A stretch of 8,926 nucleotides of DNA from Gemmatimonadota bacterium (lineage in GTDB: Bacteria > Latescibacterota > UBA2968), in assembly GCA_002714465.1 (NCBI GenBank), contig PAXL01000044.1:2268-11193 (forward strand). Reading direction: 5' to 3'. Below the pieces are notes generated by a model, which worked only from the letters and a program-made list of their open reading frames with translations, ran no database searches and was not told the origin of the DNA. The stretch's first letter is position 1. Each line of letters starts with the position of its first letter. Position numbers and translations under genes: made by a program. Below are positions 1 through 6,229 of the stretch, one piece after another.

Positions 1-1164
1 CTCATCATCCAGGATTTCTCTTATTGGGCAGCCATCCACACCGATCCCATTCTTCTCCCTTCCGATCACAAGGTTGTGGATGAGCTTGTAACGTCGACCG
101 CGAACGGCTCGTTGTGGCGCGAATCCGGGTCCGTGCGTGGTGAACTCAGTGAACAGATGTTGACGCCACGAATCAGGATGTCCTCTGTAGAACGGTGACA
201 GGTCACGACCAGCCAAAGGTATCGGAAGCGATATCCCTGCAGCCGCGAGACAAGTCGGGACAATGTCCGTCGTCGATACGAACGCATCCGTTACTTTCGG
301 CTGCGCGCAGTCGGGCCATCTGACGAGAAACGGGATTCGAGTTCCGAACTCGTAGGTCGTCGTCTTCCCACGCGATACAGGCGGACCGTGATCACCGATA
401 AAGATCACGAGCGTATTCGCAGCCTGTCCTGTGCGATCGAGCATATCCAGCAGCAGCCCGACTCCGATGTCGACACGCTTGACGGCATTATAGTAGCCAG
501 CCACTTCCTCCCGAATCTCGGCCGTGTTGAACTCACCGTGCTGAAAAAATGGCTTCACCTCGCCTGGCCCAAGCATCTTTTCGGGCAGTCCCTCGACCTG
601 TCCACGATACGGTTTGTGAGGATCGGAAAAACTTGCGAGCACAAACCAGGGTTTCGAATCGCCATTTGTAATAAACTCGTTGATGTGACGCTCATAACCG
701 CGCACGTCTCGTCTGTTCAACTTGCGTCCGATCTCGACGTCGAAAGGGAGTTCCTCATAAGGCCTGACGTGTATCTTGCCCGCCGCGAGTGACCGATAGC
801 CGTTCTCCTTGAGGAGACCAGGCAGCGTCGGCACACCACGATGCATGGTGTATCCGCGGTGCTCCAGCCCCAACTGTCCATTCTGATGCGGGTAGAGCCC
901 AGTGAAAATGCTACTTCGTGAGGGGCTGCAGGAGGCCTGGGTTACATATGCATTCCTGAACAGAATCCCTTGAGCGGCGAGACGATCAATATTTGGCGTT
1001 GCGATCGTGTGATCTCCGTAACAACCGGTCTGGTCGCCCATATCGTCAGCGGTGATCAGCAGAATGTTGGGCCGCTGCTGCGAATGGGCGATTGAACCCA
1101 GAACAACGGCAGCCGACCCGGCAGCAACGTCGGCTATGAATCTTCTTCTTGTAATTGGTCCCAC
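1..1164 (-). CDS. Tat-exported S1 sulfatase, SGSH (heparan N-sulfatase)-like, C-terminus cut by window edge
   Basis: Read on the minus strand, 388 codons are open from a GTG at 1162-1164 to the window edge, so the C-terminus is missing. The protein starts MGPITRRRFIADVAAG, a twin-arginine signal followed by a hydrophobic stretch to about residue 25, so export by Tat is inferred. The sulfatase core is clear: metal-binding DD at 40-41, the CSPSR signature at 79-83 whose Cys79 would become formylglycine, GKIH at 129-132, DPH at 181-183 and GDHG at 257-260. The stretch around the signature (ASCSPSRSSIFTGLYPHQNG) and the overall layout resemble N-sulfoglucosamine sulfohydrolases (SGSH, family S1_8) more than choline- or arylsulfatases. 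The substrate is inferred only: probably a sulfated glycan. Family members are usually about 450-500 residues, so some 60-110 are missing. An in-frame TGA lies 8 codons upstream of the GTG. No formylglycine-generating enzyme is in the window. Confidence 0.93.
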   Translation of the reverse strand, partial: MGPITRRRFIADVAAGSAAVVLGSIAHSQQRPNILLITADDMGDQTGCYGDHTIATPNIDRLAAQGILFRNAYVTQASCSPSRSSIFTGLYPHQNGQLGLEHRGYTMHRGVPTLPGLLKENGYRSLAAGKIHVRPYEELPFDVEIGRKLNRRDVRGYERHINEFITNGDSKPWFVLASFSDPHKPYRGQVEGLPEKMLGPGEVKPFFQHGEFNTAEIREEVAGYYNAVKRVDIGVGLLLDMLDRTGQAANTLVIFIGDHGPPVSRGKTTTYEFGTRIPFLVRWPDCAQPKVTDAFVSTTDIVPTCLAAAGISLPIPLAGRDLSPFYRGHPDSWRQHLFTEFTTHGPGFAPQRAVRGRRYKLIHNLVIGREKNGIGVDGCPIREILDDE

Positions 1165-1170
1165 CGTAGT

Positions 1171-1174
1171 TCCT
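1171..1174 (-). promoter_or_regulatory. Shine-Dalgarno site deciding the GTG start of the sulfatase
   Basis: AGGA on the minus strand lies 6 bases before the GTG at 1162-1164. It supports this non-ATG start, which is also the one that includes the whole twin-arginine signal. Confidence 0.6.
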
Positions 1175-1251
1175 ATTGCTCAGTATCTGAATCGTCAATC
1201 ACGCAAGGTCGGGCCATCTCTAAACTCTCGATATGGACCCGACGAAGTTCA

Positions 1252-1291
1252 AGGAATCCGCAGGCACGATGCTTCGTGCCTGCGGATTCCT
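1252..1291. terminator. Perfect 18-bp hairpin after the CE15 gene, probable terminator or palindromic repeat unit
   Basis: Bases 1252-1269 are perfectly complementary to 1274-1291, with a four-base loop TGCT at 1270-1273. The hairpin starts 24 bases past the CE15 stop and ends about 90 bases before the sulfatase start. Neither side carries a good T-run (the minus strand continues TGAACTTCG), so a classic intrinsic terminator is not proven. It could instead stabilise the upstream mRNA, attenuate the sulfatase, or be a copy of a dispersed palindromic repeat. Confidence 0.6.
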
Positions 1292-1315
1292 ACTTCGCAT
1301 CTTTGCGCCATCAAG

Positions 1316-2509
1316 TCAGATGTGCTTGTCCGCGAAGTCCAGATACCGATCCCAATCGTACTCCATAACGTCGTGTCCGCCGCGCCTCACGTGATAGCCA
1401 ATGCGGCTCTGGATCGGCGATTCCACTTCGGGCATATCCTCCGTATCCAGCCCGTCCGTCCCGAGAAGCCGATAGACGGGATCCGCATACCTGGCCGAAA
1501 GGAACTCGCCCTTCGGATCCGCCCATCGATCTTCTTCAGCACTTGCGACATAGAGAGGTCGTGGCGCGCACAGGGCGATCAGCATGTGCTGATCCACCGG
1601 ACACGCGTCTTCCTTATCGTTGTAGGCTCTGAAGTTGTTGCAGAACCAGTGCGGGAACGACGTGTTGATCCGTCCCACCGTCTCGCCATAACACCGTCGG
1701 GAGAGCGCCGCGCCGCCGCACCCACTGTCGTTCGAAATCACAAGAGCAAACCGCTCGTCCTGTGCACCGGCCCATAGCGCCGTCTTCCCGAGACGCGAGT
1801 GCCCCATCACGGCAACCCGACTAGCGTCGATATCGAGGTCCGTCTCGAAGTAGTCAAGTGCACGACTCAGCCCCCACGCCCACACCCCGATCGTGCCCCA
1901 TTCGTTGTCCGCCGGTATACCGTCTCCGTGAAAAAGCGGGTGTATGCCGTTACGATATCCGTCGTCGTAGTCTGGATCCAGATCGCCGCAGTAGGCCGTT
2001 GCGACTGCATAGCCTCTATCGATGATCCGGTCGATCGCCCAACGACTGGATGATGTACCTCTGGCTGTCTCAGTCGCTCGATGATCGACGACACCTGCAC
2101 CCTTCTCCCGCATCCATCCATCCGACAGGATCACGTCTCCATCAACCGTCACCGAGTGATTTCCCTGAAAATTCAACCCCACAAATGCCGGTGAAGACTT
2201 CGCGGCTTTCGGTGAGTAAATCAGCAGATCCAGATACGGTCGTTCATCCTTCGCGGTGAAGTAGAGACGCACTTCCTTGCGCTTCGCCTTTCCCTCCAAC
2301 GCCTCCACCTCAGACAGCAACTCAGCTCGTACACCGATCTCTTTAGACGGCGTCAGACCGTAGACAAGCGTCTCGAACAGCGCCAAGATCTCAGCCCGCC
2401 GAGCCGGCCAATCGGGCGCACCATCCACCATACTCCCGTCTTCGCGTATCAACAGATCCGGCAGCGTGTACTCCGGCACCTTCGCTTCATCGAAATTCGC
2501 TTCAAACAT
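1316..2509 (-). CDS. CE15-like glucuronoyl esterase (bacterial alpha/beta hydrolase)
   Basis: A 397-residue alpha/beta hydrolase of the bacterial carbohydrate esterase 15 type, often annotated acetylxylan esterase. Characterised CE15 enzymes cleave ester links between glucuronic acid and lignin or other alcohols. Visible family features are an N-terminal DEAKVPEYTLPDLL segment (7-20), GLNFQGNHS (111-119), and the nucleophile elbow GHSRLG with Ser238 at 236-241. These are followed by the conserved NDSGCGGAALSRR (260-272), an EEDRWADP loop (325-332) and GGHD with His379 near the C-terminus. Ser238 and His379 are the likely catalytic pair. The acid could be Asp261, 23 residues after the serine, or a residue of the 325-331 loop. 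No signal peptide is visible, although most characterised CE15 enzymes are secreted. A GGGAGG site at 2522-2527 lies 12 bases before the ATG, rather far. The real substrate may be another uronate ester. Confidence 0.88.
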   Translation of the reverse strand: MFEANFDEAKVPEYTLPDLLIREDGSMVDGAPDWPARRAEILALFETLVYGLTPSKEIGVRAELLSEVEALEGKAKRKEVRLYFTAKDERPYLDLLIYSPKAAKSSPAFVGLNFQGNHSVTVDGDVILSDGWMREKGAGVVDHRATETARGTSSSRWAIDRIIDRGYAVATAYCGDLDPDYDDGYRNGIHPLFHGDGIPADNEWGTIGVWAWGLSRALDYFETDLDIDASRVAVMGHSRLGKTALWAGAQDERFALVISNDSGCGGAALSRRCYGETVGRINTSFPHWFCNNFRAYNDKEDACPVDQHMLIALCAPRPLYVASAEEDRWADPKGEFLSARYADPVYRLLGTDGLDTEDMPEVESPIQSRIGYHVRRGGHDVMEYDWDRYLDFADKHI

Positions 2510-2602
2510 CGTCCAACTCTGCCTCCCGCTCAGGTGAAACTCCTGCCCCGTCCACAGCCGGCGCGAGGGCGGCTGGAACGCCTCTGATCTTTTGGAACGT
2601 CT

Positions 2603-3262
2603 CTATCTTTTTCCTACCCACTCCACACAAGCCGCAACGTGTTCTCTGAACCACGACTGTCGCCAAAGCATATCCGGATGGCCCAACGCCGAATAAATCA
2701 CACGTCCCTCGCCATACTCGTGATACCACCCTAGCGCGTAGTCCTCATCGTCGCGGTTCCCCTTGCTCAGATCCACAGTCTCATTGTCCAGACGCATCAA
2801 CACGTTCGTTTTTGATCGATCCCAGTTCTTGAACGTGTAGACCTCATCCGTGACCCTGAACCCATCACCAAGCATCGCGGTCGCTGGATGGTCTCTGTCC
2901 TCTACGATCACACCAACTTCCTGATGCCACGGATGTCCGTTGAACCACCCACCCAGCATCTCTGCAAACTCGGGCCAGTCGTAGCAAGAGGCTGTAGCAC
3001 TGTGGAGCCCCACAAATCCCTTACCGTTCCTTACAAAACCCAGAATCGCACTCCGCTGCTCGGTGTCCAGCGGGATGTTCCCACCGGTCGCGAATGCCAG
3101 GACATCCAGCTGATCCAACGCATCCGCAGTGATCTTCTCACACTGGTGCGTCGTCCGAACGGACCAGCCGTGCTCGATTCCCAGTTCTTTCAGAGCAACC
3201 TCTGCATCGGGCAGAGATGAATGCTCATAGCCGACCGAGTGTCTCAGGAACAAGACGTTCAC
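2603..3262 (-). CDS. ThuA-domain protein (class I glutamine amidotransferase-like fold)
   Basis: A 219-residue single-domain protein of the ThuA (trehalose utilisation-like) family, which has a flavodoxin-like, amidotransferase-related fold. Visible features are the N-terminal strand MNVLFLRHSVGYEHSS, a GKGFVGLHSATAS loop (80-92) in the position of the amidotransferase elbow but with no nucleophilic Cys there, GGWFNGHPWH (104-113), DEVYTF (139-144) and WYHEYGEGRVIYSALGH (179-195). Length is normal for the family. The start is GTG, with AAGGGG at 3268-3273 five bases upstream. No signal peptide or membrane segment is visible, so it is probably cytoplasmic. The biochemical activity of most ThuA proteins is unsettled; they commonly sit in sugar-catabolism clusters, as here upstream of the CE15-like esterase and the sulfatase. 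Its TAG stop is in frame with the CE15 start 93 bases later. Confidence 0.88.
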   Translation of the reverse strand: MNVLFLRHSVGYEHSSLPDAEVALKELGIEHGWSVRTTHQCEKITADALDQLDVLAFATGGNIPLDTEQRSAILGFVRNGKGFVGLHSATASCYDWPEFAEMLGGWFNGHPWHQEVGVIVEDRDHPATAMLGDGFRVTDEVYTFKNWDRSKTNVLMRLDNETVDLSKGNRDDEDYALGWYHEYGEGRVIYSALGHPDMLWRQSWFREHVAACVEWVGKR

Positions 3263-3331
3263 ACCTACCCCTTTTCAGAATAGTTTTGTTGGCGCGGCGA
3301 AATCTCCGTGTAAACCCAATATCGCGATCCC

Positions 3332-3489
3332 GTGCTAGTGCATCTCATCGACATGCGCCTGCCAGACATCGATCATGGTTACGGTGGCACACGCGCGGGA
3401 AATGTTGCTGCCGTACAGGCAGCCCTTGTTTCCCGCCCCATGATCACATCCGGCGGCATGTCACGCGACATAAACACTCGCGTGCAGGA
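3332..3489 (+). pseudogene. Coding-like stretch, possible gene fragment or shadow
   Basis: In the gap between manC and thuA the plus strand reads as plausible protein from a GTG at 3332, including HLIDMRLPDIDHGYGGTRAG and VSRPMITSGGMSRDINTRV. The frame stays open into manC, where it can only be antisense, and an in-frame TAA lies just upstream (3311-3313). The same gap also holds a two-part palindrome. I do not recognise a family. It could be a remnant of a lost gene or a chance open frame, and I am unsure it is real. Confidence 0.2.
3395..3436. other. Two-part palindrome (8-bp outer stem, 6-bp inner stem) downstream of manC
   Basis: GCGGGAAA (3395-3402) pairs with TTTCCCGC (3429-3436), and inside it GCTGCC (3407-3412) pairs with GGCAGC (3418-3423) around a five-base loop. 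It begins about 53 bases past the manC stop in the direction of manC transcription. It may act as a transcript-end or processing structure; there is no T-run. It also lies inside the coding-like stretch described for this gap. Confidence 0.4.
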
Positions 3490-4569
3490 TCATAACAAGT
3501 CTCTCCGCTCCGGATCCGACTCTATGGCTGTCACCACGTCCTTGACTCGCTGGGTTTGGTCTCGCGGACAGATCAGAATAGCATCCTTGGTCTCGATCAC
3601 CGCGAGGTTCTCGACACCTACAAGCGCGATCAGCTTATCTGTCTGGCCATATACCGTCGTGTCCTTAGCATCGATCTGGAGCACGTTCCCCTTCAACAGA
3701 TTGTTCGCAGCATCTGTGTCCAAAACATCTGACATCGCCCCCCAGCTCCCGATATCACTCCAATCGATATCGGCTTCGATCACCGCGACCTTCTCTGCCT
3801 TCTCCAGAATCGCATTGTCAACAGGGGTCTCCTTCAGCGTCGGGTAAACCTCCGACAACACCTTCTGTGCATCCGGCGTATCGAGCGCAGCCTTAATCTT
3901 CATCAGCCCGTCATAGATCTCGGGCTCGAACTTCTCGAACAAGCCCAGGACCGTGTCTGCTCGCCAGACAAACATGTTCGAGTTCCACAGATAGTCTCCT
4001 GACTCGAACCACTCCTTGGCCGTCTCTGTGTCAGGTTTCTCCTTGAACCCGCCGACCTCGTAGATTGGCTCTTCTTGGGCTACATGAAAGACCGCACTCT
4101 TCTGTATATATCCATATCCTGTCTCTGCCTTCCAGGGTTTTACACCGATGAGAATCAGTGAATCCTGATACGAGACAAGGGCATCTTCAGCCGCCGAAAG
4201 CAGCCGGCAAAACTCCTCGGGTTTGCCGATATGATGGTCCGAACCAAGGCTCGCGATCGTGCATCCGGGATTGTAGTGCTCGAGCAGGAGGCACTCCAGC
4301 CCAACAGCCGGACCGGTGTTACGAAGCGCGGGCTCTACGATCAAATGCTCGCGGTCCAACTGAGGTAATTGCTCGAGAACGAGGTCGCCGTGAGCCGCGC
4401 CCGTCGAGACATATCTGTCAACATCCGACGCGATCGGATCCACCCGGTGGAAGGCCTCTTGGATCATCGTCCGGTCGCCCTCAAACGCATGAAATTGCTT
4501 GGGTTGCGACTTCCTGCTGAAAGGCCAGAGTCGTGTGCCTATACCTCCTGCACGGATCACAAATTTCAT
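3490..4569 (-). CDS. manC: Mannose-1-phosphate guanylyltransferase (GDP-mannose pyrophosphorylase), short form
   Basis: This 359-residue cytoplasmic nucleotidyltransferase makes GDP-mannose from mannose-1-phosphate and GTP, feeding mannosylated or fucosylated envelope glycans. Family signatures appear in order: AGGIGTRLWPFSRKSQPKQF (7-26) for nucleotide binding, RNTGPA (83-88), SLGSDHHI (108-115, with Asp111 in the place of the metal-binding Asp), ETGYGYI (149-155), FKEKP (175-179), LWNSNMFVW (194-202) and IDWSDIGSW (268-276). The protein ends after the transferase and left-handed helix region, so it lacks the C-terminal phosphomannose isomerase cupin found in bifunctional enzymes. Ile10 and the SLGSDHH version of the usual PADH motif are mild departures from the consensus. 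The ATG start is supported by AAGGAG at 4579-4584, nine bases upstream. A gap of more than 600 bases lies upstream, so it likely has its own promoter. Confidence 0.95.
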   Translation of the reverse strand: MKFVIRAGGIGTRLWPFSRKSQPKQFHAFEGDRTMIQEAFHRVDPIASDVDRYVSTGAAHGDLVLEQLPQLDREHLIVEPALRNTGPAVGLECLLLEHYNPGCTIASLGSDHHIGKPEEFCRLLSAAEDALVSYQDSLILIGVKPWKAETGYGYIQKSAVFHVAQEEPIYEVGGFKEKPDTETAKEWFESGDYLWNSNMFVWRADTVLGLFEKFEPEIYDGLMKIKAALDTPDAQKVLSEVYPTLKETPVDNAILEKAEKVAVIEADIDWSDIGSWGAMSDVLDTDAANNLLKGNVLQIDAKDTTVYGQTDKLIALVGVENLAVIETKDAILICPRDQTQRVKDVVTAIESDPERRDLL

Positions 4570-4965
4570 GCTATAAGTCTCCTTGTCGCGCCATTCTGCC
4601 TACGCCTAATCGTGCCTGACAGAGCGGGAAAAAGCTGACACAAGGCCTCCTTGTCAACCGCCAGACCAAGGCAAACAACCCTCAGGGGAACCGGCTCGTA
4701 AAGTATACTTCGACAACAAGTGATAACCAGCGTGCAGGAACAGCACTCTACTTGCACAAAAAGTCGTGAAAATCTGCCGAAATAGGCGCTTGATCGATTC
4801 TAACCGGGATATACTTCAAACACAAAACCAGGCCGCTTCAACGGTTAGATCGTCGCTCAAAGACTGGATCTGTATGGCCAGGTCTAAATACTTCGTGTTC
4901 GTCATAATGACCTAGCGCTCGGAGACGCCATCAGCATTCAGGCGATTCCTGCTCAAATACTGAGC
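4570..4965. other. Non-coding stretch upstream of manC
   Basis: No convincing gene was found in these roughly 400 bases. The part nearest manC (4570-4750) holds its ribosome site and a possible -10 element. Minor items are an imperfect dyad near 4640-4655 (CAAGG/CCTTG) and the 11-base palindrome GTCATAATGAC at 4901-4911. There is also a 29-codon minus-strand micro-ORF at 4816-4905 that starts MTNTKYLDLAIQ, resembles nothing I know and has only a weak AGG before it. Confidence 0.5.
4702..4707 (-). promoter_or_regulatory. Candidate -10 element upstream of manC
   Basis: TATACT on the minus strand lies about 130 bases upstream of the manC ATG in an AT-richer stretch. The -35 position 17 bases further up reads CTGGTT, a weak match. 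Suggestive only. Confidence 0.25.
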
Positions 4966-5151
4966 ATGGTTGGTGCGGACAGCGCGAACTTCGGCAACGA
5001 AACAACGCTGCGAGATGCGCCTAAAGGACGGTACGAGGTCAAAGAGGAAGACTCCCATGAGTATACCGAACGGGTCGTCGTGGAACTCGAACGCAAGAGC
5101 CACCGCAGCTTAGGTCATTCCCTGGTTATGCGGGGATCCAGTCTCTTTTAA
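4966..5151 (+). CDS. Possible small hypothetical protein ending just before a terminator
   Basis: A 61-codon plus-strand ORF that is highly charged (for example GRYEVKEEDSHEYTERVVVE). The frame is open back to a TAA at 4885-4887, but no good start lies further upstream and no clear ribosome site precedes the ATG. I do not recognise it. The reason to list it is position: its TAA at 5149-5151 comes five bases before a strong stem-loop with a T-rich tail on this strand. That terminator could equally serve only the convergent sixA gene. It may be the 3' end of a decayed gene. Confidence 0.3.
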   Translation: MVGADSANFGNETTLRDAPKGRYEVKEEDSHEYTERVVVELERKSHRSLGHSLVMRGSSLF

Positions 5152-5155
5152 AGAC

Positions 5156-5201
5156 AAGCGGGTCGTATCAAGGAGAAACCATCCTCTGACACGACCCGCT
5201 T
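5156..5201. terminator. Bidirectional intrinsic terminator
   Basis: AAGCGGGTCGT (5156-5166) pairs perfectly over 11 bp with ACGACCCGCTT (5191-5201). After one mismatch, three more pairs form (5168-5170 with 5187-5189). The plus strand continues TTCTCTTACCTTTG. It sits 21 bases past the sixA stop on the minus strand and five bases past the stop of the small plus-strand ORF, as expected for a terminator between convergent units. Confidence 0.8.
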
Positions 5202-5222
5202 TCTCTTACCTTTGCTCCTCTG

Positions 5223-5717
5223 CTACCCCATCAGCTTCGGATACTCGAAGAAGACTTGAGTCCCCGCTCCCATCCGCACATCGGCCCAGCTCTCTACATC
5301 AAAGGTTCCGCAGAACACACCACACGTCGGAACATTATCAATCTGGAAACTGCTGAGTTCGTTAATCAGATCTGTCATGTTCGGGTTATGCCCGAACATC
5401 ATCGCCGAGGCATGTCCATCATCGATAGATTGAGTGATCTGAATCGTCTCTTCCGGAACGGCACCGTAGAGCATCTCTTTCAATACGATCGCCCCGCGGT
5501 CATACCCCAGCTCATCCGATATCTTTTGTGCCGTCGTAATCGCTCGTTTCGCCGGGCTGCTGATCACAACGCCAGGAGTGACACCTAGCGCCTTCAGTCG
5601 CTTACCCATCTGGAGCGCATCCCGCTTCCCCCGCTTGTTCAGGGATCTATCGAAGTCCGAGAGCCCACCTTCGGCCCAGCTGCTCTTCGCGTGTCGGATC
5701 AGGTATAGCGTCTTCAC
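5223..5717 (-). CDS. sixA: SixA-type phosphohistidine phosphatase (histidine phosphatase superfamily)
   Basis: A 164-residue cytoplasmic member of the histidine phosphatase superfamily, SixA branch; E. coli SixA removes phosphate from phosphohistidine proteins. Visible are the N-terminal LIRHAKSSW motif with Arg8 and the nucleophile His9, DFDRSLNKRGKRDA (21-34), ISSPAKRAITTA with Arg58, the EMLY segment (81-84), and FGHNPN with His110, the second catalytic histidine. The length fits the family. I chose the GTG at 5715-5717 because AGGGA lies five bases upstream and the product then begins MKTLYLIRHAK, as is usual. A TTG at 5739-5741 would add eight residues but has no ribosome site. The gene stands alone, with a strong terminator downstream. 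The substrate cannot be read from the sequence. Confidence 0.92.
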   Translation of the reverse strand: MKTLYLIRHAKSSWAEGGLSDFDRSLNKRGKRDALQMGKRLKALGVTPGVVISSPAKRAITTAQKISDELGYDRGAIVLKEMLYGAVPEETIQITQSIDDGHASAMMFGHNPNMTDLINELSSFQIDNVPTCGVFCGTFDVESWADVRMGAGTQVFFEYPKLMG

Positions 5718-5722
5718 TGTCT

Positions 5723-5727
5723 TCCCT
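5723..5727 (-). promoter_or_regulatory. Ribosome binding site fixing the sixA start at GTG 5717
   Basis: AGGGA on the minus strand lies five bases before the GTG. The upstream in-frame TTG has no such site. Confidence 0.6.
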
Positions 5728-5744
5728 GACGGCTGGACCAATTT

Positions 5745-5750
5745 ATTATC
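5745..5750 (-). promoter_or_regulatory. Candidate -10 element for sixA
   Basis: GATAAT on the minus strand, in the AT-rich GATAATAAAT, lies 27 bases upstream of the sixA GTG. No convincing -35 hexamer stands 16-18 bases above it. If used, the transcript would start near 5738, below the alternative TTG start. Confidence 0.25.
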
Positions 5751-5846
5751 GAGGCGACGCTAAGGGGCTCTCGGTGCGAGATCCAGATTCGACTCACTCT
5801 CTCACTTGACCAGATCGAACGTGTCATACCGCTCACCCGTCGGTGT

Positions 5847-5993
5847 CTACGCCTTATAGTGCAGCCGATCACCATCATCGTTGATCACTTGATACAACTG
5901 TGCGTTCTCGACGCCCCGATCGAGCTCCTCTGCATTACTGCGCGCGCGTACAAGCTTGGGTTGCACTTCATTGAGGTAGATCTTGTATTTCAT
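5847..5993 (-). CDS. Small hypothetical protein (48 aa), possibly truncated by an in-frame amber codon
   Basis: From ATG 5991-5993 the minus strand encodes 48 residues beginning MKYKIYLNEVQPKLVRARSN, continuing with a charged helix-like segment and ending DDGDRLHYKA before TAG (5847-5849). The composition is protein-like. After the TAG the same frame goes on as TPTGERYDTFDLVK to a TGA at 5802-5804, which reads as the natural C-terminus of a 63-residue protein. An upstream in-frame ATG at 6051-6053 would add a hydrophobic 20-residue leader (MVRVLVGLIRGSLGFEILTI). Neither ATG has a good ribosome site. I do not recognise the family. It could be a small gene broken by a point mutation, a true short protein, or a chance frame. 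Confidence 0.4.
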   Translation of the reverse strand: MKYKIYLNEVQPKLVRARSNAEELDRGVENAQLYQVINDDGDRLHYKA

Positions 5994-6229
5994 GATCGTC
6001 AAGATCTCAAAACCGAGCGAACCGCGTATCAGGCCGACTAGGACCCGGACCATACACGCTTCGCGTCACAAAGATGAATCGAGTCCGATCCTAATATTGG
6101 CAAGCCACCGGCTGGCAGCAATCGCTTTATTTACAGATACTTCTGACCGGAAAAGCACACAATCTATAGCCTGACGCACACTTGCTTGGCGCCATCCGTG
6201 ATCACATAGTATGTGTTGTCACGCTTGTT
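5994..6229. other. Divergent intergenic region before the 804-residue secreted protein
   Basis: No RNA gene or convincing promoter was recognised. The stretch 6115-6170 is AT-richer (for example GCTTTATTTACAGATACT) and would be the natural place for the promoter of the downstream plus-strand gene. The small minus-strand ORF may extend into 5994-6053 if its upstream ATG is used. Confidence 0.4.

Noticed and set aside
388..792. 134-codon plus-strand ORF
   Set aside because: Antisense to the sulfatase catalytic domain, whose motifs are clear on the minus strand; no family features.
1052..1777. 241-codon plus-strand ORF
   Set aside because: Spans antisense sulfatase N-terminus, the hairpin and antisense CE15; the product shows no domain and the hidden genes are convincing.
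3332..3847. Full 171-codon plus-strand ORF as a gene
   Set aside because: Its last two thirds are antisense to the conserved C-terminal part of manC. Only the first 50 codons, in the gap, are kept as a low-confidence fragment.
4912..5103. 63-codon minus-strand ORF
   Set aside because: No ribosome site and no recognisable features; it lies opposite the equally uncertain plus-strand ORF, and a terminator just upstream of its start makes it less likely.
2603..5849. General reassignment of TAG to an amino acid
   Set aside because: manC, CE15 and the long secreted gene have no internal TAG, and sixA, thuA and the secreted gene end properly at TAG with family-typical C-termini.
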